Positions 48,081-60,600 of a stretch of DNA of 64,000 nt are shown here, piece after piece. Below the pieces are notes generated by a model that saw nothing but the letters and a program-made list of their open reading frames with translations, searched no databases and was not told the DNA's origin. Numbering within the stretch: the stretch's first letter is position 1; every line of letters begins with the position of its first letter. A program made the position numbers and the translations under genes. Source of the DNA: Brachionus manjavacas (Eukaryota; Rotifera; Eurotatoria; Ploima; Brachionidae); the NCBI GenBank assembly GCA_019054805.1, contig JAHQIY010000013.1, forward strand, positions 2,108,001 through 2,172,000. The letters run 5' to 3'.

Positions 48081-48429
48081 TTCAAAATGAACTCATGTGC
48101 ATTTTTTCATTCTCGTTTTATATGTTTTATTCCACCTCAAACTGTAACTTACAAAATGTTGAAATTAAATAGCCCTTGATTTTTTAACATTTAGTCTGTT
48201 CCTTTGAACCAAATTTCTCATTGCCAATTAATAATTGAAAAAACCTCAAACTAAAATGATCATTTAATGATCAATAAAAGATCGAAGTCTCCCTTAAATG
48301 GCACCAAAGTCTTTAGAGTAGCTGACATATATAGTGATCACTATCTGGGAGGAGCATGTTTAAGGTTTAGCCTGAGCAAAATAGCATAAGAGTTTCTGGG
48401 ATTTGTAAAACAAAAATATAAGCTCCTCA

Positions 48430-48790
48430 CAGAAAAGAAAAATATAAGTAAAAGACAAAGAAAGCCGTATCGTAACTACTGAAAAATAGAAGGACCATAA
48501 TGGCTTGAGCACTTTAGGAAAGTTCTAAATAGACCAGAACCTAAAGAGTGTTTAAAAACTGAATCAGCAGGCAGTGATCTCGATATTGAAATAGAAGTGC
48601 CTAGCAGTAAATAAATAGAAGCTGCCCTAAAGGTCCTGAAGAACAAAAAAGCCCAGGGCATTGACGGAGTCACAGCAGAAATGTTGAAAGCTGACGGTAG
48701 AATCACAATAGTGATATTGCTATACCTTTTCAGCAAGATATGGCAGCAAGAAATCATACCAGAGAACTGCCCAAAAGAAAAAAAAAACTG
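48430..48790 (+). mobile_element. LINE E: reverse transcriptase N-terminal fragment
   Basis: On + one broken frame reads LEHFRKVLNRPEPKECLKTE, IEAALKVLKNKKAQGIDGVT followed by AEMLKADG, and LLYLFSKIWQQEIIPENC. This is the fingers region of LINE reverse transcriptases ('KNGKAPGIDGITAEMLK'). It stops at 48790 without palm motifs, so the fragment is truncated at its 3' side. Confidence 0.8.
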
Positions 48791-49327
48791 ATTGAAAATT
48801 AGAAAATTTGTAATCAGATTTTGTTTTAAAAATAAAAAAAAAATTTTTATTGATATTTAATATATTTCTTAAATATATGTACATTTGGTTTGAATTTACT
48901 TAAATTCATACTGAACTTAAAACAGTTTTACCAAAGAATCCAGTATTTTCGTGAATTGTTAATAATTTTTTAAAGTTAAGTACAAAATTAAAAATAATCT
49001 AACAGCAAGATTTGAGATAAATTTATTTTTCCTTTTTTATCATTTTTTCCATCTTTTTAATCTGTTTTTATCTGTTTCTATCCGTTTTAAATATTCTTTG
49101 AAAATTTAAATCAGTTGTTTCCCATTTTTTAGAGTTATTTTTTATCTTTATTTTATTTCTAATAATTAATTATTAATATTTTGATTATTTTTTTCATATT
49201 TTTTCAATTTTGCATTGTTTTTCTAAAAAATTATTTAAATCAAATTAATAAATAATTATTAATTACAAAATTTTTAATTTAAAAAAAAAAAAAAGCTAAA
49301 TACAGTTAATTAAAACACAGATAATTA
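48791..49327. other. Spacer, no gene seen
   Basis: Very A+T-rich, without an identifiable feature. Confidence 0.5.
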
Positions 49328-49744
49328 TTAACAGCGTTTTTTAATACGTTTTTTTTCTCTCATGTGGTCAAAAAGCCTAATAGTCAAGTTAATTAAGAAA
49401 AGTAACAAACGATCTGTGAGTATTGATGAGGAATAACACTGCTCCCAATAGCAAACAAGGCGTTCTGTAGCATAATTCTGGAAAGAATCAAGAACTCTTT
49501 GGATGTTATACTTATAGAAGAACAAGCCTGATTTAAACGAGGTAGAGGATGCATAGACTAGATATTTGCATTTAGGAACATCATATAACAAAGTCTGTAA
49601 TGGCATACATAGAAAAACCTTGTGGGCCATATTGAAATGTAATGTGAAAAATCTTCTATGAGAAATTCGAGTGTAGCGTGATTCTGGAAAAAAGAGAATC
49701 TGACCAGCAGTAACATGGAGGTCAACAATCATGAAAAAACACAT
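49328..49744 (-). other. 138-codon open frame of unknown nature
   Basis: An uninterrupted frame in less A+T-rich DNA: RFFTLHFNMAHKVFLCMPLQ, then VLDSFQNYATERLVCYWEQC. It could be downstream exon sequence of the gene ending at 49871 (same strand, 127 nt away), an independent relic, or part of a transposon. A neighbouring frame is also partly open (TQVDLLTCFSSCLSHLDVFF), which hints at a frameshifted relic. No family was recognised. Confidence 0.3.
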
Positions 49745-49870
49745 CCAAATGGGAAAGACATGAAGAGAAGCAAGTCAAAAGATCGACTTGAGTGAAAATC
49801 AAAAGTAATGACCCTATGCTCCACAAGGAGTGGATAAGAAAAAAAAATAAAAAATTGATATTTGAAAAGC

Positions 49871-51199
49871 TTACTTAAAGATAGCCTCTAAGTAGTAGTC
49901 GTATTTACTTTTGCTTGTTTTGCTTGCTCCGACTTTGGCTGACTTTAATCTTTGACTATTTACAAAAGACGAGGAATTTTTTGAGCTATCATCACTTTTA
50001 ACAGAGCTGACAGATGATGACAAGGATGAACTAGAGGACGATTTTGATGAATCATTTCTACTGTTTATTCCGGTTGCCGACAAGCAACTAAGTCGAGTTT
50101 TAAAATCGTCTTGGTTTTTTTTTCCCATCAGCGCCAGATTTTCTCTCATGGTCTTTCTATAAAACTTGATTATTGACCAGCACATGTTGATGAGAGCAAA
50201 AGATCTGATTGATAGCAACCATTGGGCATATTGCTTATTGAGTGTGCGGCATTTGACATCTGAAAGCAACTTTTTGTATTCACTATCACGATCTGAGCAC
50301 AAGATGTCCACAAAGTCCAGTACAAGATAGGCTCCCCTAAAGCTCAATAGTTGCATTGGGTACTCTTTGAACACTGCCTTTAACAATTGATTTATGCTGT
50401 TTACCGAAATCGACTGGCCATCTAAGCCTATTTGAAAGGCCTGCATGACTTCCTCATTTACTATGGAGTATTCCATCTCAATTAAGCTACGGCGCTGTTT
50501 ATCAGCAAACTGGATCTGCTCGTTGTTGCCCAGCCAAAAGTTGCAAAACATGACAAATGATTCGTGCCGTAGAAGGCTGCTACTTGTGGACGAAGAGAGG
50601 TCCGAGTCGTCTTGATGCCACTTGAGCATTTTTTTTAGCAAGCGATTGGCTCGATTGAGCCATTCGCTGACCACAGATGCGTCTATGAATGTGAGAACTT
50701 GGTCAAAATTTCCATTATAGAAGCGACTAATTGAGCCCAAGGCCAAATCACTTTCGCTCTCCAATTCATTGTCCAAATGCTCGCTGGCTGGCTCTATGTT
50801 GTTTATTTCCGAATTGGCTTTCAAAGGTGGCAAGGGTTTTTTTTGGTTTATTGAAAGCTGGACCAAAGGAAGCGAGTTTCTGTCCAAAAGTTGGTCCCGC
50901 TCTCTCAGTATCATGCTGGAGGTCGAGTTGGTCATCGCAGAGTTTAAAAGGTAGACACCTCGATTTAATTTGGATTCAGTGGGGCCAATTTTTGAGTTTT
51001 GGACAGCTGGACTTGGAAAAAAGTTGCTTGACGAAGAGGACTTGAAAATTTGGTTCTTGGCTGTTTTGCTCTCTGATTTTCTTAATGGCAACGAAGAGAT
51101 GCTATTTGTAAAATCATTCTCTAATTCATTTTCACTGTCATCCCGGTAGGTTAGCCGCGAAACATTTACCAGCTCTCGTAAGTCACGAATAGCTCTCAT
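49871..51199 (-). CDS. Unrecognised 442-aa protein, possibly continuing downstream
   Basis: A single long exon starts at ATG 51197-51199 (MRAIRDLRELVNVSRLTYRD). The N-terminal 150 residues are polar and low-complexity. A conserved-looking helical core covers about residues 165-350: ASVVSEWLNRANRLLKKMLK, FVMFCNFWLGNNEQIQFADK, LLSFRGAYLVLDFVDILCSD and SIRSFALINMCWSIIKFYRK. A Ser-rich stretch then leads to the C-terminus YYLEAIFK with TAA at 49871. The stop overlaps a consensus donor (AA|GTAAGC), so the protein may instead splice onward. I do not recognise the family; no enzyme motif, signal peptide or coiled coil stands out. It lies 77 nt downstream of a small gene on the same strand. Confidence 0.75.
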   Translation of the reverse strand: MRAIRDLRELVNVSRLTYRDDSENELENDFTNSISSLPLRKSESKTAKNQIFKSSSSSNFFPSPAVQNSKIGPTESKLNRGVYLLNSAMTNSTSSMILRERDQLLDRNSLPLVQLSINQKKPLPPLKANSEINNIEPASEHLDNELESESDLALGSISRFYNGNFDQVLTFIDASVVSEWLNRANRLLKKMLKWHQDDSDLSSSTSSSLLRHESFVMFCNFWLGNNEQIQFADKQRRSLIEMEYSIVNEEVMQAFQIGLDGQSISVNSINQLLKAVFKEYPMQLLSFRGAYLVLDFVDILCSDRDSEYKKLLSDVKCRTLNKQYAQWLLSIRSFALINMCWSIIKFYRKTMRENLALMGKKNQDDFKTRLSCLSATGINSRNDSSKSSSSSSLSSSVSSVKSDDSSKNSSSFVNSQRLKSAKVGASKTSKSKYDYYLEAIFK

Positions 51200-51276
51200 A
51201 TTTTCAAAATTCAAAAATACAAAAAAATAAAATTTTTTATGAGGATATGTGTTTTTTTTATTGTTGAAGGTGAATT

Positions 51277-51722
51277 CTATTCGAACTCGATCTCGACTCG
51301 AATTTGAAAACCAGTTGCCATAGTAGTTGCCAAAAACATATAGGGAAATCTGAAATTTATTTTTGTGTTAAAAAGTATTCTTTTTGAGATAAATTAAACA
51401 AAAAATTGTCAATTCAAAAAAAAAAAATTTTTAATTTAATTTTGAAAATTCGAGTCAAAATAAAAAAACATTTTCAAACGAAAAAATTCTCAAAAATAAT
51501 TGAAATTTATTTTTTTTTTAATTTAACTCTTAGCAACATTAATAAAGTTCAAAGTCGGTAAATAAGAATAAAATTAAAAAACAAAAATGAATAAAAAAAT
51601 AAAACTTACAAAGTGAACGCTCTCCAAGCAAAATTGAAGCAAAAAAGCATCAACGGTGATAGACGTCCACTAACGCTGGGATAAATATTGAGCAGCGATT
51701 TTGCCAAATAATTAAATATCAT
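51277..51722 (-). CDS. Small 61-aa membrane-type protein, two exons
   Basis: Exon 51610-51722 starts at ATG and ends at a strong donor (ACTTT|GTAAGT). Exon 51277-51349 follows TTTCAG and ends at TAG. The phases agree (2/1), giving 186 nt and 61 residues. The sequence has hydrophobic stretches RLSPLMLFCFNFAWRAF and FPYMFLATTMATGF and a short charged tail QIRVEIEFE, consistent with one or two membrane segments. The intron is 260 nt, longer than most here. The family is not recognised. The two-exon model with matching phases is the main support; it is too short for composition alone to decide. Confidence 0.55.
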
Positions 51723-52557
51723 CTAATGTAAACGTAGTTTATAATTTTTTTAATTTATAAAGAAAATAAAAGAATTGGAAGAATTTTATTAAAAACTTAT
51801 GCTAATTTCATTTTGAAAGCCCTGGTCTGTCATATACAAAGGTAATTTTTAGCAACAAGTGAGTTTTAGCGAAGGAGGACTTGGTAACAAAACATAGCAA
51901 CTAAAAATTTTCTTGTTTCACCTTAGTTCGTTGAAGAATTAAATGTTAAAATATCTTTTGATATAAATTTCTTAAATAGTGAATATAATCTGTTAATCGA
52001 ACATTTGCCAATGTAAAAAAAAGTTATGCAACAGCATTATCTTAACATTTTACACTCATTCTAGGTGATGTGTCTTGGATTTTGTATTGATTTTATATGT
52101 GAGAAAATTCAATGCTCTCTAATTCCTTAGATGTTAAATTTTTGAATTATAATTTTTTATCATAAATTAAAAAACATTTAGTTGATGAATCACATTTTTA
52201 AAAATAATTAAAATTTGTTGTATAATGGCTTAAGAAACTTTATTTTAAATTAGCATGCAAAAAAGTGTCATTAAATCGATATTATAAAATTCTATTTTAT
52301 ATGCATCAAATGTTTGTTTTATTCCTAGATACGAAATTGAACTTTCACAAAAATTTACGCTTTTAAATTACTTTTATTTTTATGCGATATTATTTAATTT
52401 CGTCTAGCCGAAATTTTTTTTTTCGTTTTATTTAGCTTTTTGATTTAATTTGATTATGAAAAATATTTTTGTATTTGTTGAGATACAATTTTCTCAAGTC
52501 AAGCGACTTAGGATTTAAAATTAAGATTTATTTTTTTGAAATTAATTTATTCACATA
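51723..52557. other. Intergenic, no gene seen
   Basis: A+T-rich. It would hold the promoter of the small gene and its neighbour. Nothing specific was found. Confidence 0.5.
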
Positions 52558-53710
52558 GAGTGGTGTTTGCTTTTTGTATTTTACCTTAATTTACGCAAAT
52601 TGTTGTAAATAAAAATGTCCAAAATATAGAAGAATTTTAATGTTTTTTTTTAAAAATTAAGATTTTTTACAATTTGCAAATTTTTGAGATGCATTAGATC
52701 TTAGAAAAATATGCTATTAAAGAATTTCAAAAAATCACTTAAAAATCAAAAATACATTATTTATTTAAAGAAGATGAAAAATATGAAAAATAACTTTATT
52801 ATTCAATGATTGAATTTCAGATAAATAAATAAGAATTGGAATCGAAGGATGGTGTTCATTGTCAGCAGAACACTAAAACAATGTGAAAATTTTATTCTAA
52901 TCATCTATAAATTAAGAAAAACTTTTTTTCTCGAAAGTTTTTCTTACAAAATAAATACCAATTCAATCGAAAAAACCAGTGCCATACCCATTTACAGGGT
53001 CGATTGGATCCATTTATTAATTAATAAAACAACAGTTTGAAATTTTAATTAAATCTTGGAAATAATTTATAAAATTTTACAAAATACAAGTTGACATTAT
53101 TTTCAACTCTTCTACAAAAATGATTTAAAATCTTGACTTAAATCTTGTAATAAAAATTAGTTTAAAATTTTGAATAAAAATACACAAACGTAAGCTCCAT
53201 ATGATCATTAAACTTGCCTTTTGATGGAATATAAAACAAACTACTGTTCCTCTGGTCTTACTCAATTGTTTTTTGAGCACTATTCCTTGTAAGCGATGTT
53301 TTAAGGCTAAGCGGTGTATACTTATTTCGGGTAAGCTGATGACCAGTGGTCATGAAATTTCATGACCAGTGGTCATCAGCTTTACAAGACCCCTTATTTC
53401 TATAGATTTTTATAATTCAAAGTGTGCAAGTTGTTTAATTAGTCTACGCTGATAGCATTCAAGATTAATTTTACCCATCTCAATATTTAACTTATTGAAA
53501 TCTTCAGTTTAAGGAAACAATGTGAAAATTTAATTCTAATTATCTTTAAATTAAGAAAAGCTTTTGTTTTTCTTAAAATAAATAGGATAAAAATTTTAAA
53601 AAAAAATTAATTTTATTTATTAAATTTTTTACCATTGTTTACTCCAAAAAAAAATTTAATTTCATAAATTTACGTAAATTTGGTAAAATACAAAAAGCGG
53701 AACATCACTG
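52558..53710. mobile_element. 1.15-kb non-autonomous element, relative of the CAGTGCTGC MITEs
   Basis: The left end GAGTGGTGTTTGCTTTTTG continues TATTTTACCTTAATTTACG; the right end, read inward, is CAGTGATGTTCCGCTTTTTG continuing TATTTTACCAAATTTACG. The first base is mutated and only the left TA duplication survives. The shared TTTTACC...TTTACG(T/C)AAAT words and CAGTG end link it to the element at 22735. Inside, a block of about 50 nt (AACAATGTGAAAATTT...AATTAAGAAAA) is repeated directly at 52877 and 53515, and a long palindrome sits at 53333-53382. No transposase is seen. Confidence 0.75.
53333..53382. repeat. 50-bp near-perfect palindrome of two TGACCAGTGGTCA units
   Basis: Each half contains TGACCAGTGGTCA, itself a palindrome around one base, and the whole is symmetrical about the central GAAATTTC; only the two odd central bases of the units cannot pair. 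It lies in the interior of the element 52558-53710. Confidence 0.9.
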
Positions 53711-56700
53711 TTTGAAGGATAATAGAATAAAATAATGATCTAAATTTAGCATTACTTGATGCAAGTGATCTATGCACTAGGTGTCTTCTTTCCTACTAAG
53801 CCTATTCCAATAATAAAATTTTTGATTTTAAAAATCGATTCTTAAAATCTTATAATAAAAATAAAAATAAAATTTAAAAAATCATCTGTAAAAAAAAAAA
53901 ACGTTTTCGATTGTGATTATTTAGCTATTTGTCAAAGATAAAAACAAAAAAATTTTCGTTACCGATTTGAGTTTTTTCCGAAATCAATTAAAACCAAAAA
54001 ATTTTTTTTTTTACGAAAAATTTATTGAAATTTTATATATTTGATACAGAAATTAGTTTCATGGTCAAATTTCAAATTATTTTTTATTTAAATTTCTTAA
54101 GCGTCAGATAAATTTTTAAATAAATACATCTTTTATTAAAAATTTTTGTTAGTGCTAAAAATCTTTAAGCAATGACAAATTAGTTCATGATTCATTCTAG
54201 TCAGAAGCTTCATGACCAAGATAATTCCTGATCGTGCAAATTTCGATTTAAATCGAAAAAGTAGCTTTTACCGAATTTCCTGTCATTTATTTAGATCGAT
54301 AATTATCTTCAAAAATATTATTTCATTAAATTTACTTTTATTTGAATTTTTTTATTCTGTTGAAAATACAACTATTAAAATCAAATTGTGTTTCGCTTCT
54401 GATTATTAAACTAAAAAAGGAAAAACATTAAATTTGTCTAAATTTAACTAATTAAAAAAAAGAAAAATATTTAATAGTTAAAGCATTTTTACATATCAAT
54501 TGATAATTTTAAATAGGTTTTTAGAACTGTTGTTTTATATTACTAAAATTCTCTTGAGCAAACATGCTTTTCAAATATTGTATCAGTCTGTGAAATGGAT
54601 TTAAAAATTCATTTTCAAGATCTAATGGGGTTTAAATTTTTTCCTGATATTTTATTTTTTAGACAATTTTAGATAAAATTCAAGAATGTTTAGTGTCTTA
54701 GAATATTCCGACTGATTTTTAAAAAAATTAAGAGTAGATTTTCAAGGTTTGTTCTAATTTGGAATACCAGGCCACATGGTTTTAATAAATGATTTTTTTC
54801 ATTAGATTTAAGAAAAAACGAAATTTAAAATTTAAATTTTTTTAAATTATTAAATTAATTGATTGCATCTAATTCATTGAATGAGTAATTTTTAGTTTGT
54901 TCATTTTGGTTGACACCATTCTGATTGAAATTCCGCTAATCAATTTCAATTAAATGCGATAAGAGGAATTTCATGTTTTTTAGATTAATCCTTATTCAAA
55001 ATAACTATTGAATATTATGTTTTTGATCGATTTTTATGAGTGGTCTGTCAGACGAGATTATATATTATTTTAAAATTTTCAGGATCATTTAGTCTTTATT
55101 AATTTAAACTTCAGCAGCACACTTGTCGCTAATGTAATTTAAAAAGATGAAAAGCAATGACAAAAAGGAATCATCACTGCAATTCAATAAAATATTTTTT
55201 ATTTTTTATTGCAAAATTAATAAATCAATAATTTAATTTTTATTAATAAAATTAGATTCTGTTTTATGACTTTTGATTGTAAAGTAGTTCTTTATATTTT
55301 TTTGAATAAAATGCTATTTAATTGGAACTGATTTTAACCAAATTGGCTTTAAAGTTTACATTTCTTCAGAATAAAAAGAATAAAATAGAAAAGTACCTTA
55401 ATAATTTTTTTTATTGAGAAATAACTAAACTTTAATAAACACATTATTTGTTTAATTAACTTAAAGGACGGTTTGCACCACTTTTGAGGTCTTATGAGCC
55501 TAGTATTTTTATACACCAGATTAAAGGTTATCATTTCTGTATTAAGATATCCTATTCCCAAGCCTAGGAGAAGACTTAAAACATGAATCATTTACCATTT
55601 ATTTTGTAGATAAAAGTAGACTTTTTCGCAATTTGGGGCTTTTCAAATTGTTTTATTTTTCCTAGACAAATAAATGATTTTAAAGTTTTGGTACAAAATT
55701 AAACTTTGACATTATATAGAAAAATGGGCTAGGATGAAAATTTTCAATCATGTTTGAGCACTACAACCTATTATAAATAAATTATTTGATGAAAAATAAA
55801 AATGTTAAAAAATAAAAAATTTTACAATAGATCACGATTTGGAAGCTTAAATGGAAGAGTGTATAGATTCACAAAAAAATTCTGAGAACCCAAACGAGGT
55901 GTCTGACGAAGAATTCTAGGTTTAATTTCTAACCAAAAGCTATTAAATCATGATATCTTACAAATCATCCGTCCTTTTTGCCTAAGATATTTAATTCAAA
56001 AATTTTGGAACCGAAATTAAAAAAATGATGATGATTTTTTTTTTTAATTTAAAAGAAAAATTAAAATTTTACTTTCGAATCTAGAATTTAAATTCATAAT
56101 GTCTAAGAAAAAAAAATGTAAATAATTTTTTTTCAAAAAGTTTTCTTTAATAGTTTGTACTAAATCAAAGGTTTCAAAATGTTCCCATGACCAACTTCCT
56201 TTTTTAAATGGTATTTTTTAAGCGTTTTTATATCAGAACAAAAATCAAAAGTTAAAATGATAGAAGGATCGAATAGACTCTCTTTGTAATAAATTTTTAA
56301 GATTTATAACCAAACTAACATTGATTTAACAATCAAAATCTTGTAAATTAACTTTTTTTATAATTTTCCTAGCTAATCTTTTGATTTCTATCAAAATTTT
56401 CAATTGGAAAATTTTCAATTTAATATATTAATGAAATTTTTTTCTTTTTTAAGAAATTAAATTTTTCCTTGCTTACCTATCCCAAGAGATAAGACGATTG
56501 TTTGAGTGTCTAGATAAAAATGATTCAAAAGGCATCGCAAATAAAAAAGACTGAAATTTAATGATCTTTTTTATGTTCTTTTTTATTGACTTAGGAGAAT
56601 TTTAGATTTGCTTTAATTTTCGACCGACACTATTAAATTTGTAGAAAAAAAAAATTTCAAATAAATTTTATATCCGATTTTTTGTACAAAAATAAAAAGA

Positions 56701-57378
56701 GAAAAAATGATAGCGATCTATAGATTTTTTTTAGAACTAAAACACTGGTTCTTTAAACTCAGCATAATTCAAAATACATTTTTTTTATTATTTCTAAACA
56801 CACTCGTGCAGAAATAAAGCAAAGGTATTTTTAAAGGCTTTTCAATTAATTTGACGGCAAATTGAAGTTCATTATCAAATGTGAATTTAAAATCAAAATA
56901 TCTAGTTTTTGATTTAAAAAAAAGTATTTTTTTTTCAATTTTTTAAATAATAAATGGCTTAGCTTTATTAAACATGATTTGGTTAATCTTTAATTAGGAA
57001 GAAAATTATATGAATTTTTATCTGAAGTAAAAATAAAATCTTAATCAATGTTTTGAAATTTTTCAACACGACATTTTACTTTGTTTCTCTATATTTATTT
57101 TAATTAAAATTAAAATATCATTTAAAGCCATAATTTGGTTACCTTAATGGATTTTAAATTTTTCTTTAAAGTTTTCAAAAAAAAATTTTTAAAATAAAAT
57201 TTTTAAAATTTAGATTTTTAATATAAATTTTTCAATTAAAGATCATTTAGAAAAAAGATTTGTTTTTTTTCAAATAAAAATAATTTAATTTTTTGTTTAA
57301 TTAAAAATAATTAAAAAAGGCATATTTCAATATTTCTATTAAGATAATCAAATCCTTTAAGTTTTGATCACGTGATCA
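53711..57378. other. Long gene-poor stretch, nothing identified
   Basis: 3.7 kb of very A+T-rich DNA. Open frames at 54212-54409 and 55349-55591 are short, low-complexity and without splice or family support. No tails, terminal repeats or RNA genes were seen. Confidence 0.5.
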
Positions 57379-57690
57379 TGATAATAATAATAATAATAAT
57401 AGGCTACGACAGGTTTTATCCTGTAGAGCAAGAACGAGAGCAGCTAAAACTAGTATAAATAACTAAATATGTTTATTTCTTGTTTGACTTGAAAAAATCA
57501 TCAATTTTCTTTTTAAAGCTGTTCTTGGTGTCTACTGAAATTATGTCAGTCGTCAATCGATTCCAATTGTCTACCCTACTATTCGACAAAAAGTGTTCTC
57601 TTTGACTGATCCTTGTGAGTTGTTTCGCTAACCTGTGCTAACCTATGATCATGAACTTCGAGTTGCCTAATTTGACTTGGCTTTTTTTTT
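57379..57690 (-). mobile_element. LINE F: C-terminus and tail on the minus strand
   Basis: On - the sequence reads RLAKQLTRISQREHFLSNSR, VDNWNRLTTDIISVDTKNSF, KKKIDDFFKSNKK and stop, the final region of a CR1/Jockey-type LINE ('R...WN.LP..VV...S...FK..LD.F'). The 3' UTR ends in the hairpin CTACAGG-ATAAAA-CCTGTCGTAG and eight TTA/ATT units at 57379-57401. The palindrome GATCACGTGATC borders the insertion at 57366-57377. Strongly 5'-truncated. Confidence 0.85.
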
Positions 57691-60600
57691 AATAATTAAG
57701 GTATAATAAAAAATAGTTGAAAAAAAACTAAAATCATTACATCATCATAAATTCAATATAAAATTTCAAAATAAGCAAGGATGGCTTATTTTATTTTTAA
57801 TTAAATAATTTTATTATCGATCTTAGAAATTATTTGGCTATTAAATTCTATTAAATACAATTATCATAAAAAAATTAATTTTAAGCCTTTTAATCGTAGA
57901 GTAAAATCATTCTTAATTTTAAAGTCAATTCGAATGATTTTTCAAAGTTACTTTAAAATAAATCAAAATTTTCTAATTTAGTTCTTTAAAATTGCGCACG
58001 TTATTATCAGACTATTAGCATAATGGTGCATCTTTTTTTGTTGAGGCGGATTAACAATAAGATAATCTGCTTTGACATTAAAAAGAATAATAGTCGGATC
58101 TTTAATACTAAATCTCTAAAGGTATCAAACAAGCTTTAAAAGAGCTATCAACTGATGATGGATTGAAGCTGGTTAAATGGAATTGTATATCTCAATGTTT
58201 AAAAAAAAGGACCTCATGGCCAGAATTGAATTCAATATTGAACTGAGGTTATTATGATTAAAATGAAATTTATTTTAATTCATTTATAGAAAACTTCTAC
58301 AAGTGAATATTACAAAAATATAATTTTTTAAGATTAAAAGATATCAAAATTTTGGCTATTTACATGATTTTTAATTCTTCTATAAAAACAAAAAATAAGC
58401 GCATAAAAAATATTTAGATTGAATGTAAAAATTGATTTCTTTACTTATTTTTGATTTTTCTTGAGCTTTTTAAAAGTCATAATTTGCATCTAGCAAATGG
58501 AAGAATGATAAAAGATTAGTTTGGTTTAAGGAAATATATGTTAAAATTTGGTCCTTTTTAAATAAAACTTTATTAATTCAAGGCATTACCAGTTTTTATT
58601 TGTCTTTGAATATTAGAATAAAAAGGAAATTAGTATTTAAACTTTTTTCAATGCGTCATTTTAATGATTTAAATTTTCTTTTCATCAATTAGATTTGTCG
58701 ATTAGCTCATGACTTAACTTCAAATTAAAATAATGCGATATATGAGAATGTTTTTCAATTGCAAATTTAAAATTTAAATAACGTGATTATTTAGTGACAT
58801 GATCTCAAACTTAGAAAAAATCTCTTTGTGTAAAAAATTGAAAAATATGATTCTCGTTTTTATTATGAGCTGGTGTCATAATTAAGTCTTAAAACATTTC
58901 GAATTAGAACTATAACAAAAATGATTTTAAAAAACTAAGGATACCTGATGCGTTCTAGAATTAAAAATTAAAATTACTTTTTTTCTAAGGCATGTAGCAC
59001 ATTAATCTATTTTAGTTTATGCTTTGATGAATTTTCTTTAATTAATAGACAATGTGTATTTAAAAATAGAAAATGATCAAATTATTCGTTTCATCATGCA
59101 TTTATGAATAGATGGATCTTAATTGAAAAATGAAATCAACATTTTTGAGAAAAAAATTTTAAAGCTGGTTTTTTAGATACATTTACAAAAAAAATGGCTT
59201 TTAAATTTTTTATTATTAATAATTATTAATAATTATAAAATTGATCCATGATTTTCGGCCAAAACTCGATACGAAAATCTTAATTCTTAATAAAAATATG
59301 GGTTTTGCATTTTTTTCCATAAAGTGTTATAGGTTGAATGAGACAATATTTCATTTTACCAGTTTAAAGAAAAAAAAAAGAAGAAAATTTCCAAAAAACG
59401 ATAGTGTTTTTGTTTTATTTGACTTTACATTGATGCATAAATTCAGATGATTAATCTTAATTGAAACCGGAAGTAAAATTTAATTTTGTTTTAATTTCTT
59501 TTAGATTTTAACATTAAAATAAATTAAATTAAAATATTTCATAAAACATATCTAGTTCTAATGCAGTTAATCTCCCATACAATATTTTGAATTTTTATTG
59601 ATAACAATGGAAAGAAAAATAATTTTTTTTAGCATAAGAAGTAATATTTGTTTGTACTCTACAACTTTTTCAATAACCATTTATCATTTTCTTCTTAATG
59701 TAAAAATACATGATGTATTTTTACGTATTTTAATGAAAATCTTTGTAAAAAATTGAAAAAGCATTAAAAAATGCGATATTTGAGATTGGAGCTACTTTAA
59801 TTGTAAAAAATATTAATTTTAAATAATAGTCTTTTTAAAAAGTATTATTTGATAAGTTGGGTTTTAAATCAAAAGTTTTAGAATTTGGTCTTGTTGTTAA
59901 AGAAAAAAATGGGCTCTATTTTCATAAAACAAATATTTATATAATCAATTTGTTTTAGGAAGCAACGAAAATAAATCGTTAAGTGAGTTATCCATTAGTT
60001 TTTTCTTTAAATTTCTATAAAAAAATTTAAAAAGAAAAGATATTAAAATGAAAAATTTTGTTTCGTTTTTTTTTTTAAGTTGTTTTATATTTATCGATAA
60101 ATAAGAAAAAAAAAATTTTCTTTTATTAAAAAAAGCTAATTTAACATATGACAAGTTTTTTTTTCTATTTAACTTTTTTGAAATTTTGAAATTACGCTGT
60201 TTCATTAGAACTCAATACTTAAATATGATAAAATTTGAAATATAATTACGTAATTATTTTTGAAAATGGAAAATAGAATAAAAAACTTCCCATATACAAA
60301 AAAATGTAAAAGTTTAAGATTTAATTATAAAACAATAAATTCTAAATACTCTTTGTTCGATGTAATCCATTTAATTTTTAATGTAAATAGATGGCAAAAG
60401 TAACTCAAATAAATTTAATAAATTCGAGGTATCGCATTTTTTTAATGCTTTTTCAGAGTTCCATGAAGAGTTCTACTGAACCTAGAAATCTTTTTAAAAT
60501 CCTCAAGATTCTTTTCGGTATAGCCAAAAATAATTTTCGGTATACTCTAAATAAATTATTAAACTCTCATTTTCTTAGTCATTTTATTTAGAAAATAAAA

